Source: Thunnus maccoyii (lineage: Eukaryota; Chordata; Actinopteri; Scombriformes; Scombridae). Taken from it: 64,000 nucleotides of DNA. Shown piece by piece: positions 25,552 to 39,800 of this stretch. How positions within the stretch are numbered: the first letter of the stretch is position 1; every line of letters starts with the position of its first letter. Location: the NCBI RefSeq assembly GCF_910596095.1, contig NC_056539.1:23427001-23491000 (forward strand), read 5' to 3'. The notes beneath the pieces were generated by a model. The model did not search any database, had not been told where the DNA came from, and saw only the letters and a list, made by a program, of their open reading frames with translations. Both the position numbers and the translations under genes were made by a program.

Positions 25552-26289
25552 CTAGACTTTCGGACCAACTGGGTCCAAGTCTGATGAATGTCCATTTTCT
25601 GACCCTTCCCCTCCAGGAGAGGGGATCTCATCTGGTACGCCATTCAAGTCAGACCTGGAAACTTGTCTATCTGACGTCTGTGATGATCCTTCCCCAGATC
25701 TGGGCAGCGGAGCCCCATTCACACATGTCCCCCCCTCAGATTTCCCAAAATTAAACAGTTTCCCAGGGTTGAAGGCTTTGCTGGGTGACTGAGAACGCTC
25801 CTGAGAGCTGCTACCTGATGATGAGGATGATGATGATGCTGTCGCTGTGGCGTTTGTGGCTGTGGTGGCAGCCGAAGAAGCCGCAGCACATTCCTTCTTA
25901 TTCTCAGGTGACTTGAGGAATTTGAAGCTCAGGAACCCAGGCAGCTTTGGCTCACTGCCTGTGGGTGACTGAGGGGAGCGGGCACCACCCGAGGAGAACT
26001 TACTCTGCAGTGGGATGATCTGTTTCAGCTTCATCACATTATTATTGGCCAGCAGAGAGCTGGGCCTCTTGGGCTTGTCTGACCCGCCGCCCCCTCCTCC
26101 ACCACCACCGGGGCGTGATTTGCTGCCGTGACTTTTGTCATGGTGGTGATCCCCAGAGGAGTCGCCCTTGCTGTCGTCCCGCTCCCTTTCTCTACGGGCC
26201 ATATGCTCCGCCTGCCTCTGCCTCTCCTCCTCCTCCCTCTTCCTCCTCTGCAGCTGCTGGTAATGCTGCTGCGCCTGCCGCTCATGCTT
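25552..26289 (-). CDS. ano8: ano8 terminal exon, coiled-coil and disordered C-tail
   Basis: A 246-codon last exon including stop. It opens with a highly charged helix (KHERQAQQHYQQLQRRKREE and following REE/RQ repeats), then a nine-Gly run, the conserved block LLANNNVMKLKQIIPLQSKF, the block SPTGSEPKLPGFLSFKFLKS, Ala/Thr and Ser runs, and KAFNPGKLFNFGKSE. The blocks match the ANO8 C-terminus and the runs between them are variable. Shorter than I recall for mammalian ANO8, whose tail extends further with Pro-rich sequence. Confidence 0.92.
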   Translation of the reverse strand, partial: KHERQAQQHYQQLQRRKREEEERQRQAEHMARRERERDDSKGDSSGDHHHDKSHGSKSRPGGGGGGGGGSDKPKRPSSLLANNNVMKLKQIIPLQSKFSSGGARSPQSPTGSEPKLPGFLSFKFLKSPENKKECAAASSAATTATNATATASSSSSSSGSSSQERSQSPSKAFNPGKLFNFGKSEGGTCVNGAPLPRSGEGSSQTSDRQVSRSDLNGVPDEIPSPGGEGSENGHSSDLDPVGPKV

Positions 26290-29200
26290 CTGCAGAGGAA
26301 AGGAAACATCCAGTGTATTTACTAGAATCAGCACTAACCCAGCTAACCATTACAATACTGCAGTGCTACCCATCGAACAAATCCCTTACTAAGAATCCTG
26401 CATTAGTACAGCAGGGGCCACCACATGTCTTTTCTTACAGTGCAGCTGATTGAACTTACAATACAAAGTGTTGTTGCTAAAATTTGACCAAAAGTTTAAA
26501 ATAAGCAATTTGTCTACAAAGGAATGCTGCAGTGCTGCAGTACATTCTGTTAGCAGCAGCAAGTCTGGCTCCTCTGACAGCTACTGCTATCGATTTTTAT
26601 TATATTACAGTACAGAAATGACAGCGCAATACAGTATGCAAATAATAATAAAGGTTGGATTGGTGAGGGAAAAACACAGATGTGTCGGCTTGCTCAAACT
26701 GCCTGATACAACTTCATCCCTCTCTTGCAACTTTTCCATGACAAATAAAATTTTCCACATCTTACGCTGTCTCATAACTTACCTTAAAGGCCTCCCTGCG
26801 CTGATAATCCAGTTTAGCCATCTCCTCTCGGACCCATGTAGGAATGTCGGGAATGGCCACATGGATGATATACTTCAGGAGGATGGCAAAGTGCTGCAGA
26901 CAGACAGGCAGGTAGAAAGAGGGACAAAACAAAAAATAGTTATATGAAAATACAAGGCAAATCAGATATAGAAGACAATGCATCAGAATATACTTACGAG
27001 TATGTAACTTGAACTAATTCTGGGACAACAACATTTGTGCCTTGATATTCTCCCTCTGATAGGCCTGACTTCTTTATCAGGCCAAGACAGAGCTGCAGGC
27101 TGTTTACCTTTTTCCGAATATAGGCAGCCACAGAGTGCAGAGCTGACAGAGCCAGAATCTAAATATATTACAAGTAGTTGGAGAAACATGAAGAGAGCTT
27201 TTAACTCTATAGGTTTATACAAAAGACTGGTAAATTGGAACTCATTTCACATGAACTATTTTTGATCACTTCTGTCATTCACTTGGGTAATATAAGAGAC
27301 TGTTGTTGTTTTTTTGCAGCACTGACTGATCCAACTAGTGTAGAACAGAGACTGTATGTGCATATCGGGCATCAGCACACACAGCATTTGCAACAAGCAC
27401 ATAACACAGTTCATATTACTGTTATGCATTGTGTTATGTATATACAATTGCAGTGCCTGACCAGCACACCTCCCACAAATTTCCTGGGTCACTTGATGAT
27501 TCCATGTTGATATAAAATAAGTGTAACATTTGCTGAAGAGATTTAAGTATGTTCTGCCATACATCTCTGCTAATTCTCTGCAGGCAGAAAATACTGTTTA
27601 TATACAATAGTAAACCTGTTTGCAGCCAAAATACCTGGTACATTGTCTGATTAGCATACAGTTTGTGCTGGGTCATAAGAAAAGGTGATGTTGAAAACGC
27701 TGGTGCCCAGAGAAAAAGTTTGCAAAAGCACTGCTCTAAGCACTTCAGATTGGCTAGCAGGAACAAGCGGTGGTACCTCGAGGATGACGATTGAGATGAT
27801 GGCCATCTCAGGGCTGAGCCACGGGAAGAGACGCTGCAGCTGACCACACTGACCAATCAGGTAACAGTTCACTATGATGGCAATCAGACCCATGGCTTCC
27901 ATCGCAGTCTGTGCAGGAGAAAAAAAAACTTAGATTCTCCTGACACTTGTGGTACTATACACATAACATAGAAGAAGAGAATAATTTCTGTTATTTCAGT
28001 TCAATTCTGTTCAGTTACTTCATCTGAATTTATAAATTTAAAGCCATTATTAAATAGGTCTACTTTTTACTTAATCATCCATTGTACTCAACCTTCAAAG
28101 CCAGTGTTTCTGCATCTAGTCAGCATAATGTTTTTAACTGTCTCCGTCTTCAGGTGACAATCAATTCAATCAATTTAGGACTCAGTCAGAAAAAGCCTCA
28201 TGAGCACTTCTTAATGTGCAAAGTGTATATTTCTGACCTGCCACTGGCCGATGCTCTCCACTCTCAGTCCAAAGGGCCTCTGCAGACCAGTGCAAAGCTT
28301 AAAGGCATCACTGCGGATCTCAATGATGTTGTTGATGAGAGCGCACATGGCAGCCAGGGGGAAGGCTGAGGAGAAGAGCACCACGTAGCCAAATTGGACA
28401 AACATCTCTTGGTAGTCCTGGAAGGTGTCCTGAGAGAGGCGAAGTGGATCGTTACACCAGATCTACCGTGAGTAACAGTACTTTGCAGCTAGAAGACAAG
28501 ACTGCATTTCTGTGGCTCAAAATACCAAAAAAAAGTTGTTTAGCTTTGATAGTCAATTATCACTGCTCTGTTTCAAAGTGTAAAGGGTGATAGATTATGT
28601 AGCAGACTGTATAAAGGGACTCCTCAGGATCTCTTAGTTTCAACAAAAACCTTAAAAAGGTGGTTCACCCAAATTACAAGAAAACATATTTTCTCTCTTA
28701 CTCCTAGGGCTACTTACCTATCAACAAATAGTTTCTGAACAGATATGTTGCTGTTTAATTTTTAAATGGTGTGAGCATCAAAAATTAAATTCAAGCTAGC
28801 CTCTTTTTATTAGGGGCAAGGCAAAATCTGAGAGATGGATATTTCTAAACCGGGGCGAATAAGACCAAAACTGTGCATGTGGCAAGACCACACACTACCA
28901 GTAGGAGTTAAGTGAGAAAATGTATTTCTTTTGTACTTTTAGTGAACTGACCTTTGAAATATTTTTAAAGGAAATCTTTTAAAATCAAATGCAGAGTTTT
29001 TTGTTTTGGTATATCAGTCCTTCTTACCTCATAAGTCTGCATGCAGCTCTCTATCTCAGCCTGAGTGAGCGTGGTGTTCTCTCTTTCCTCGGGGGGGTCA
29101 ATCCATGAATCCCTTTTCGTTTTAGGTTCAACCCTCTCTACACTCCTGCCTCTTCTTCTGTGTCGCAATGATGTGCTGCTCTCAGGCCCAGAAGGCAGCT

Positions 29201-32200
29201 GGGCACCACTGGCGGCAGCAGCAGTAGCACCAGCAGCAGCAGCAGCAGCATTAATTCCCTCAGCTGCACCTGTCCCTGCCCCACCTGACTCTTTCACATC
29301 ATGGATGCCGTTATCATCGTCGTCGTCACACATTTCAAACACAGAAGCGGGGTCCATTCCTTTTTCCACCATAGTAGGGCTTCCCTCCTCCAGGAAACTG
29401 TTGTCCATGGGTGGCACACTGCAGGCTGGCCTTCTGTCCACCTTCACAACAACATGATTAGCAACAATGAAAAACACTATTACCACTATTAAAACTACTA
29501 ATTGTTGGTACTATATTTGTATAACACATTTCTTTCAACAAGTACTAAAATATAAGCATATGAACCATATTAACATCACATAAATTCATTATGTTATTAC
29601 ACAGCTTTGTACCTTCTCTATGAAGCTGACTTTCCTCAGTTTCAAACCGCAGTCGATCAGACTTTCCTCCTCGGTCTCTCCTTCACTGAACCTCCCGCTG
29701 TCAGCCTCGTCCCTCTCACCTCTCTCCTCTTCATCAGGCACCCCGCATCCCCCGTTCAAACACTTCTTTTCCCTAACAGGTGTAGAAGAGAGAGACAGAC
29801 TTCAGATAAAATGTGTGTTAACCGCTCACGGTGATGTTCAAATGGTCTATTTACTCAGTGTCCGACTGGTGTGAATCATAACTGCATGCAGTGCACAGAC
29901 AATGACACAAGCAGATAAAGAGGATATCTATTTAAACCCATGCAGGTCTGTTTATAGTGACTGATGAGTTTTTTTTGTATTTAACTTCAGTGTATCTTTA
30001 CTGCATTATTTTTACGGATTAATTTATTGGGTAAGTAATGAGTGTGACCTTCTGTCTGGCTGCCCCACCCCAGGCCTGGTGCCCCTCAGGCCAGGTCCTG
30101 GCATGGCCTGGTCGGAGGGAGAGGCCTGGGCTTTTCCAGCTGCCAGCCGGGCGTATTTCAGCAGCACTGAGAGCAGCAGATCCCACACAGCTCGCAGTGT
30201 AAGTTCGCCCAGCTTGTGGCGCTCATACAGGTAAGGCTGCAGCACCTCCTTCACATTTTGAAGGAACTGACGTATGATGAGCAGAGTGGCCAGCATCTGA
30301 GACGGACAGAGAGAAACAGTAACAACGAATGAAGGGATTGTTGTGATTCTGCCACACTGAGTGAACAGAATATACTGTCAAACTAATCAGAGCATTGAAA
30401 ATTAACACTATCTTGGAAAAATGCAAACAGCTTAAAATGCAATGGGCTAAAGACAGGTGGGAGAGCAAGAGGAGCATCAGGACAAAGAAGAGAACACGAT
30501 AATGGCTAGTATGCAAACACTTTATCCACAAGCAAATCACAAGGGTCAGAAATCTTTTGCTGAACTGTTAAGTACAAGTTTAAACTTTCAACTATGACAT
30601 CACTGATTTGAGTGTGTTAAGAGGTGCAGATGCAGTTTTCTGCCCCATGTGATTCACTGAACATCTGCCCTTTATGACCATTGAAACCACTTTTCAATGA
30701 CCTATGATGCACAGAGGCCAATGACAGATGAACACTCAAGCTCTTCCAATAACACTCATACCTTACAGAGCAAACGCAAATCACACATAACAGGAAGTAC
30801 AAACACACTTAACTTAAAGAATGATGCCAGTTTTGTTTTTTTTTGATAAATTTTGTAGTTTTACACTTCATTGCTATTGGTAATAATCGTCAAGTTGCTG
30901 AGATCTGGGAACAAGTCTGACTAGCAGGACATCATACAGGTTTTAAACAAACCCTCATGGTGGTATGTTTAGTATATTTGGAAGAAAAACAAAGGCAAAC
31001 TGTAAAATCAGTTGTTTACAACCAACTTCTTGTTTCAACTTTAACCTACTCTACTTGCTATAGTCACTTTTTTGTGCAGTGAGGGATTATTACTAACATT
31101 TTCAGGTGGGATCGCAGATCTGGCTGAACTGTGTCATGATCTGACTGCTCATGTTTCTCTCCCCTCGCAGGCTTTACAATCATAACAAACAGAGATGATG
31201 ACCCAAACTATATACCGTATGTACAGTATAGCACCCAAGCTGTAATAAACTAGAATTGTTCTTTAACACCCAAAGCCGGGCAGGGACAATTTCTTTAGCC
31301 CTTTAATAAAAACCCAGAGGATATACATTTTCAAGAATTGGAGCATCACAAAGCTCACTATTGTTTATTGGCTTAAATTTAAAAATAAATTGTTTCCAAG
31401 TCAAATAACGCTGATGCAAAATATACTGCAGTTTCTTGCTAGAGCACAACATAAATCCACAATGAGTTCCTGATAAGGACATAAACAAAATGTTATTTTC
31501 AGTCAGTGATGGCAGACATCTTAAATGGAGAAAAGCAGATACTGTTCTCTCACTGCTACCTACTGGATGTGTCAGTGTCAGACACTGGCAGAATCAGGCT
31601 GACAACACCAGATGGTTTTCATTTCAGATGATTAAAGGACCAAACCAGTGTTTTTACAATGTTTTAGCCAGCTTTTTCCACCTTTTTTCTATTCGTTTTA
31701 CTAAAGTATCAAAATAAACGTAAGAAGACATGGCTGCTTATAAGGTTATTTTACTGTTTCGTTGTACAGTAATCCAGTCGAAAGTGGACTGACTGACTTG
31801 ACAAAAAAGTAAAATATTCTCTGACAAATAAGTGTAGAAGCTTGGCTTTATTTGTTGGGACCCAGACATGAGAGAACTATGAAGGCAGGTGACATAACAG
31901 ATTATAATATGCTCAATGAGGTGGCACACCAGGCTGAGAGTGTAACAGAAACTGACAGACAAAGTGAGAAAGTGATGTATGAGTGATGAGTGTTGTATCG
32001 ACAAAAACTGCACAGAAGGAAACGTAATAAAAAAACTCCACATTGAGTCCCAGGTGCATAATCGCCATGTAGGATGGTGATTATGTACACCCCCCAGTAT
32101 ATGAAATATGGAAATTATAAATACTGAAAAATTAGAAAATAACCAGTCACATGATCAGATCCCTCTAAGAGCTGAAAGACAGCTATTTTTCCCCCTTAAT

Positions 32201-35200
32201 ATTCAATGTTAAACCAGCTGGAACAAGCTGGAGAAATATCCTTTTCACACAGACACTTGCCCTTTGTAGTTGATTTGCTACTAAACTTTGTTGCTATTAA
32301 CCAACCAGGTAATCGTGAATTGGTAATCACATGATCCTTATTGCTCAGAGTACTGTGTTCTGTGTATTACTGTATATCTAACATGTAGCCACAGGTTAAA
32401 GAGTATAAAACTGAAAACATGGAAAAATGTAACTGACATTATAAGAAAAACGTCATCATATTTCACATGGTGACATTGTGAAATTATATTTTGGCTTTTG
32501 AACCACAATGTCGTAGGGAGCAGTGTAATATTTTAAATCAAAACAAAACCATGAAAATGACCAAATTTGGAGTTTTCACGATATAGAGACAATCAAAGAC
32601 AAACCATTGTATTTTTTTACAAAGCAGGTTGGTAGATAAGCGTGGTTGACATGACATGCCACACAAGGGATGATGGAGGTGGTCATAAATTGACCTCTGA
32701 CCTCCCACTCAGATAGAGTATGTGCAGGGGTCATACTTTGGACCTGAGTAAAGCCCTGAAGAACCAGGGAACAGAGACCACAAGCATCTGGATCTTGATG
32801 AAGAGGGAAGGCAGCACATTGACCCGAACCTGCCTCTGTAGGCTCCTTAACAGAGACAACACCAGCAGCATCTTCCACGGATGGACAAATGGATGGATGG
32901 GGTGGAATGGCGGATATGTTGATGGATGGTTATGGAAATAAAAGCATTTAAGCAGAGAGAGCAAAGCGTTTAAGAATGGGGGATTACAACGACACACAAA
33001 GGTAGACAGAAGGATTGCTGAAGCTAATGCGTGACAGAGAAACATCCGAACTGAGATTGTGATTGTTTCTTACCTCTTTCAGCCGCTCCATGTCTTTGAG
33101 GTAGAATCCAATGTAAAAAAGGCTGAGATAAGAATTTACAAACTGAAACTGCAAGAGAAAAGAATTAAAAGACATCATATCAAGAGAGAAAGAAATGTGT
33201 GAACGTGAATTTGAAAATTTGTTTTAAAAATATGACTGTAAATCAGATGGGTAGGTTAGATGTTATGAAATGAAAAGTCACTCACAAGAACCATTTTGAT
33301 GATGAGATTTTTCTCATAGGCACTCTGGAGTCTATAGTTTTCTGTGGAAACAAAATATAAATCATCATTTAGTGTAATGAAGCACTCTTTAGCAATGCAA
33401 TGCACTGAAAACTGTAAATAGAGTTTACAAGAGATTATCAAATATCCATTAAGACCATTTAATATTTTCTGATGAAAGCAATCTTTTATAATCGGTCTTA
33501 ATATTTATTTCATTCACCAGTGTGAATGTTTGCAGTATATGATGTCTTGCTCTAAATGTAAATGTAGATTTGGATCAGTCTGGGGAACTACACTCTTACC
33601 CATGTCATTGAGCCAGCAGGCAATTTTCCTGTACACCTCGTCACATGCAGTCACAGTGATAGCTAGCATGATTTTGGGGATGAAGCGAGCTAGCCGAGGC
33701 ATTTCCTTGATCCCCATCACAAACTCCTGTAGAGACACAATCGCAGATTTTTTATTTGTCATCTCCAAGAAACAACATCAACAGTTGTGTCCTTGGACAA
33801 ACATTTTTAGGAAGATGTCTTTCCTTTTTTCTTTATTATTCTGCTTTATTCATAAGTTCCACTCACAGTCTGTCTAGTCTATGGTTCTATACACAGCCAT
33901 CAAAGAAGTTTCTGTATCATTGCATCTGTCCTTTTTCGAAGATTTTCACCATCTATTTCTACTCTATTCATACAAGCAGGTGACATAAAAACAGATGCTG
34001 ACAGCTGACTGACCTGCAGCTCGAAGCAGATGAGCATGACCAGGAAGACAAAACAGAGACAGAGGATACAGATGGGCAGGCTGACCAGCCACCTGAACAC
34101 ACGTCTCCGCCATGGAGGATAGTAGAACTCCTCACATCCTGTTATAGGACTGCAGCGCTTGACTCCCTGCCAAGAAAGAAAAGCATGAAAGGACCTGAAA
34201 GAGGAGAGAAGAGGAAGATGAAGGAGTCAGAGCTTTAGTGTTTCTCACCCGGAACTGAGGACGTGGTTCCTCCAGGGATTCAGCAGGCGTGTCCAGTGTT
34301 CCCCACTTGTACGCTAGCTCAGCCCCCCTCCTCTTCCACCGTTCCAGAAACAGAGTGGCCCACACCACATTGAACAGTGCAAACACCACGCAGCAGATAT
34401 CACGGCTTGTCTGAAACACATACATGCAGATACTTTAAACTGTAGTGTATATTAATGACGAATTTCATAATTTATTGATTTACGACCCCTTAAAAAGCAC
34501 CGGCCTGCAAGTGGGCCTTTATTAACCTCATGTTAAATTCTACAAGCAATTCAAAGTTTCAAAACATACAGATAAAAAAATGAAGTTGGAACTACTGATG
34601 CAGAATCTAATGTGATATTGTGTCAATGTGGAGGGGAAATTGTATGTTATAGATTTGATACACTTTTTTAACATTAGTCATTAAAATCTCTCGAATGTTT
34701 AAGTTGTTTGTTTTGCCTACAGTAGATCACTTCTGGTTGAAGTTGTTTTAGGCTATGGCAGCTTCTCTCCTCACCTGATCTGACTCGGTGAGCATCCACA
34801 ACACAAAACCAATCACAGCAGGATATAACATTGAAGTGGTGTAGAAACCCAGCCAGGCAAAATACATGGCAATCTTCACGCCAAAGTAGTCACAGATATC
34901 ATCTGTAAACACCATAAAAACAATATTAAGAAAAATATATTTTGAGACAGACATCACAAAACATTGAAGGTAAAAAAAAAAGTTTAAAAAAAGATGTTAA
35001 GTATGTGATTCAAACTGTGTCATAAGTACTTCATTGTTCTATTATATGAATGTTAGAGTTTCACTGTGTGAGTGTTATCTTCTACTGACCTAAGGGTTGT
35101 TTCTCACAAACAGCCTGGACCCAAGACTTCATCAGCTGACTCAGGATCCTCTGCTCATGGAGAGGAAACACCTGCTGGATCACACCTCTTGCACTCAACT

Positions 35201-36815
35201 CTGGGACTGCAGAGAGAGTAATTAGTGTAAGTTACTGTAAAATTAATTTGATCAAAGAGAGAAACATAGATAGAAGAAGAGCAGATTTAAAATAAATCTA
35301 CTGAGTGCAGTAAAATATCAGATTTATCACATTCGGCTTCTCATGATTTAAGACCAGACCAGATTATTTCTAAAGCCTGCCAAGGAAGCTGTGCAATTAA
35401 GACAAAAACCTAAGCATCTAGCAACAGTGTACTGATAAAAGTTGCAGCTTACTGATTGGCTGGCCCTCCAGGAAGTTGATATTATGAAGCACCTCCCCAT
35501 GTTTGGCACGTAGATTGTCCAGCCAGTATTTAATGATGCTCTGCCTCTCCTGCAGTAAAGAAAAGGTGAGTGTAAATTCCTGTAATGCATTTGTAGCATG
35601 TTTACATGTTTGCATATGGGTGTATGTGTGTGTACCAAAACTGACCTGTGAGGTAAAGAAGCACAGCTCACTCTCAATGTTCTCGTAGATGTAGTCCTCC
35701 TCACAGGAGAAGCTCCGTGTTCCTCCTCCAAACTCGGGCTTCACCGCTTTCCTCAGTCCCATCTCTTCTGCACCTCGCAACAAACTGCAGGACAAACATA
35801 TACACCATGAACACAAAATCTACCCTCTATTTGACTTCAGTCTGTGATGCTGGAGAGCACAGTAATAACAGCACAGTAGCAGAGTGTTGTTTTTCCAATT
35901 AAGCATTCCTGTTAATCAGACCATGCCTTATAGATGCAATGCACACTGGTCTACTGTTTTTCTTTGTATGGTTGTTGAGCATTGCGGCAAAATGGACAGT
36001 CTTTAAAAACATTGCTCATTGTTCTTGAAACTGAGAGTTGTTGTGTTGTGTGTTATGTTGATGTTGTAAAACAATTAAACAATTAGTCATTCGACAGAAA
36101 ATTGATTGATTGTTTACTTTATCAAGCAAAAATGTCAAATATTTGCTGGTTCTAGCCTCTAAAGTAGGAGGATTTGCTGCTTTTCTCTGTTTTTTTTATT
36201 ATCATAAATTGAATTTCTTTTGGTTTTGCACTGTTTATTGGACAGAAACTGAAGTTTGAATATGTTACCTTGTGCTCTAGGGAATTGTGATGGGCTCTAT
36301 TTGCTATTTACTCTATTTAGCTGTGTAAGAAATGTTTCATTGTATTTGGTCAGTTTTTCACAGGAATAAGAAAACCAACAGCAACCAACAAAATGAGCAG
36401 AGATGTATTGTCCTTTGTAGTGTTAAAGTCATCTCAACTCTCCTCTAATACCTTAACCTCATCACTCTGCCTCATCATCTCATTTCCCATCAACCCCCTC
36501 CTCCACGTCTCCTCTCTTCCTCCCTCCTCCTCCTCCTCCTCCTTCTCCTTTCTTCAGCCAGTCCTCTCCCCTCCCCTCTCTCTTCCCTCCCCATTCACTC
36601 TTCATCCTTTTATCTCTCAGAGTCCTCTCCTCTTGTTTTCTCTCCCCCCTCCTCCTTTATCCCATCATCCTTTTCTCCTCTCCTTCTGTCCTTCCCAGCG
36701 GCTTTGTGCTGAAATCGCAGTAATAATGCAGCACCACGCCCTCTGTTCCCTACTGGCTGAAAGCTCACCTCTCTCTTTCACATGTACATGTATATATAGC
36801 ATACACACACACACA

Positions 36816-36863
<48 letters not shown>

Positions 36864-39800
36864 TACATACAGGGGAACAACCCAGGTGGGCCTCTAAAAT
36901 CCATCCATCATGCAGCTCCAGGCACATGGAGGAGCAGTACAGTGAAGTACAATCAACGCCATGATGGATTACAGCAGAAATGTGAGGTGTAAGCTTCTGT
37001 ATCACTGCTGAATACTGCTTACTGCGCAGCACCATCACAATAAAGGTCCTTGTCAGAGAAAAAAACAAGGCTATATCTATTTAAACCAACTGTTTGGTAA
37101 TCTAAGCCAATAACTGCAAGGCCCTTCAAAAGGTTCACTGCTGCCAGGAATCTTAATGAGATTCCCCCTCTCTTATTTAATCAAAAACTCTATCGCCTTT
37201 TACGCTCTCCAAAAATTCAAGGAGTCTTCTTTTGGAGACACAGTCAAAGGCAATGTGTGGACAAAGCTAACCTTGTAAGAGAGCAGAATACTGCTGAGGG
37301 AGAGTACCAGCACTGCACGCAAGGTTTATGCTAATTTAGCAAATATCTATTGGACGTAATATAGAAACTCAGCAGAACAGGGTGGAATGTTGTAAAGTGC
37401 CTGGTCAGAGTTGAGGAATGAGTAATGGACGGCAGGTCAGGTAAGAGGAGGAGGACACTGGTGTCACACTGAGTATGTTAATTGTTAAAATTGTGCTTTC
37501 TGTTAAAGTTGTTTTCAAAGCAATAAATGGAGCCTAACTGATAATAACACACAGAACAACACTGAACACAAACTGTCCTGGATCGGGTTGCACCAGCTGT
37601 GTGTAAATCTACCACCAAGTTTGTGCATAAAGTTCTTAATTAATACTAGCCAGTTTCAAACTAGGAATTTATTTAATCAGGTTGCAGCATTAAAACTTAA
37701 AAAAGGTCTTAGCTAGTAAAAACTTAGTAATGTGTAAATTGGTTGCTAGGAAACATCTGTAGCACTGTCTGATGAGAGACAACCAACGTAAATGTAAACA
37801 GGAAGTGAGTGTGACATAACTTCCAAAGATAACAATTTTAGGGGCCAAAAGACAAAATAAATTTAACTGCCAGTCTGACTGGTACTGTAGGTATGATTTT
37901 GTTTTATTTTTATCTGCATACCTGGAAAAATATGTGTGTTTAGAATTAGTAGTATTCATGCAATTTACAGTTAGAGGGAAATATCCAAAAATGCTAAGCT
38001 AACCGTTGTTATTTGGTCATTTAGTCTAAAGTTACTGGCTTTAAGTTTTTTCCCTGTGAAATTTTAAGTTTTAAATGTCAACCATATTGCTTATTTACCT
38101 CTTTTAGTCTTCGATCTGGACGGGTCTAATATTGGCAAGCTAACATTAGTTCAATTTGTTGATTCATCTAACTTTTGCTACAGTTCCACCTGGCAGTCAA
38201 ATGGTGTAAATATTTAGTAACAACTAAATTCTACTTAAAAACCAGCTAGTTTGTGTGGTGTAATTGGTTGTAATTTAGTGATGAGTACTATAAATTTCCA
38301 CTTAGATTTCCACTTATGTTATAACTAAGCTAAGTTTGAACTTACAAACAGCTGGTGCATCTCATACTCTCAGAATTTCTACATGGACTACTATTCTCTT
38401 TAAAACTAAACACATACGAAAAAGAACAATGTCATTTCAGTTGATAGGATGATATAAAACAAGGCTACATTTAGTAAATAACACACCTGCTTACTTAGCT
38501 ACACAACAGAAAGACAGAGAAAAATTCTCCCTGGTTTAGTACATAAAGGAAATTCAAGGTGAATTTGAGAGGACGGAATACTTTCTGGGTTATCTTTTCT
38601 ATCACATAAAATGTAGGTCAACCTATCTAACAGCAGGTGAGTGCGTGTAGAGAGAGGAGAGTGCGCTTCGTGTCACACAGCAATCATTTTCCTTGAGCAT
38701 TTTATCTAAAACCCACTGGCACACTTTCAGAAAGCTCTCTCTGCATCCTCCCACCACATTACCCTGCTTCACTCCTTCCATTTCCTTATCTTTGTCTTTC
38801 TGCCTCCCTCTTTCTTTTCTCCTTCTATTATCTCTCCGTCTCTCTATCACTCACATCTCTTTCTTCTTTCCTCCTGGCCATCTGTCTATTCCCATTCCAT
38901 TTATGTGTAAAAGGTTTGGACTCTCAGGATTTTTCAAGAGGCCCGTTGTTTAATGCACAGTCAGCAGAGAGGACTCAACATTTGTCAAGAGGTGAAATGC
39001 AGTATGGAGTATTTTTTTGGTGCTTGTGCTGCTGTGAGAGAGAGGCTACTCTGCATTACGAGGGAATCCTGGCACATACTGGCTACTCTTTGCTAAACAG
39101 ACAATTGAAAGTGAACTTCACTGCTCGTGTGATTAACGTGGCCTTCCTGCATTTTGCTTGAGCTTTTTATGTTTTTATGTCTGTGTGTTTCAATCACTCC
39201 CTGAGTTGGAATATGTTCTATCGAACTGGTGGACTTTAGATTAACTTAAGTAGAGTACTGCCTATCTTCTTTACTGGGATTCACGGATTTTGGCTTATTC
39301 AACATAAAGTGCTTCCTACCTTCTTTACTGGGATCTGTTTTCTCTGGAGGACAGCAGCTGACTCTTCCTCCAGCCTGCCAGTTCAGGTGTGCCACAAAGT
39401 CTGTTCTGGCTCCCCTGCACTCTCTCTCAGCACCCAGAGCTGCACTGTCACTGACAGACTCTAGTGACTGGGGTTTCTCTTTAGTTGGAGCTCCCCTCAT
39501 GTTTGCTGTAATTATCTACACTCTGTGACTGTGGCTGTTAGCAACACTGTCTCTCTGCCCAAATGACACAAGTGCTTTAATTATGATGTCCTACACCCCC
39601 ACACAGCTACAGAGTTTACGCGGCTTCCTAATTACACCCGACAAGGGGTTTTTAACCCCGCTGCCAAGAATTTGGGACTTTAAGAAACAGATCTTGTTAC
39701 ATCCATAGAGGCTTGCACCGTGGTTTCAATGTGGAATACAGAAGCAAAACAAACTTGGGTGTCAGTATTGGAAACATTATGAGACTACCCTATACCAGGT

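Noticed and set aside
26115..26453. 112-codon + strand open frame
   Set aside because: Antisense shadow of the Gly/Arg-rich ano8 terminal exon; the Pro/Ala-rich product is a codon-bias artefact.
29065..29457. 130-codon + strand open frame
   Set aside because: Exact antisense shadow of the low-complexity ano8 exon 29441-29028; no homology and no splice logic of its own.
36393..36992. 199-codon + strand open frame
   Set aside because: Created by the polypyrimidine tract and (AC)n microsatellite; Ser/Leu/Pro then Thr/His repeats, no family.
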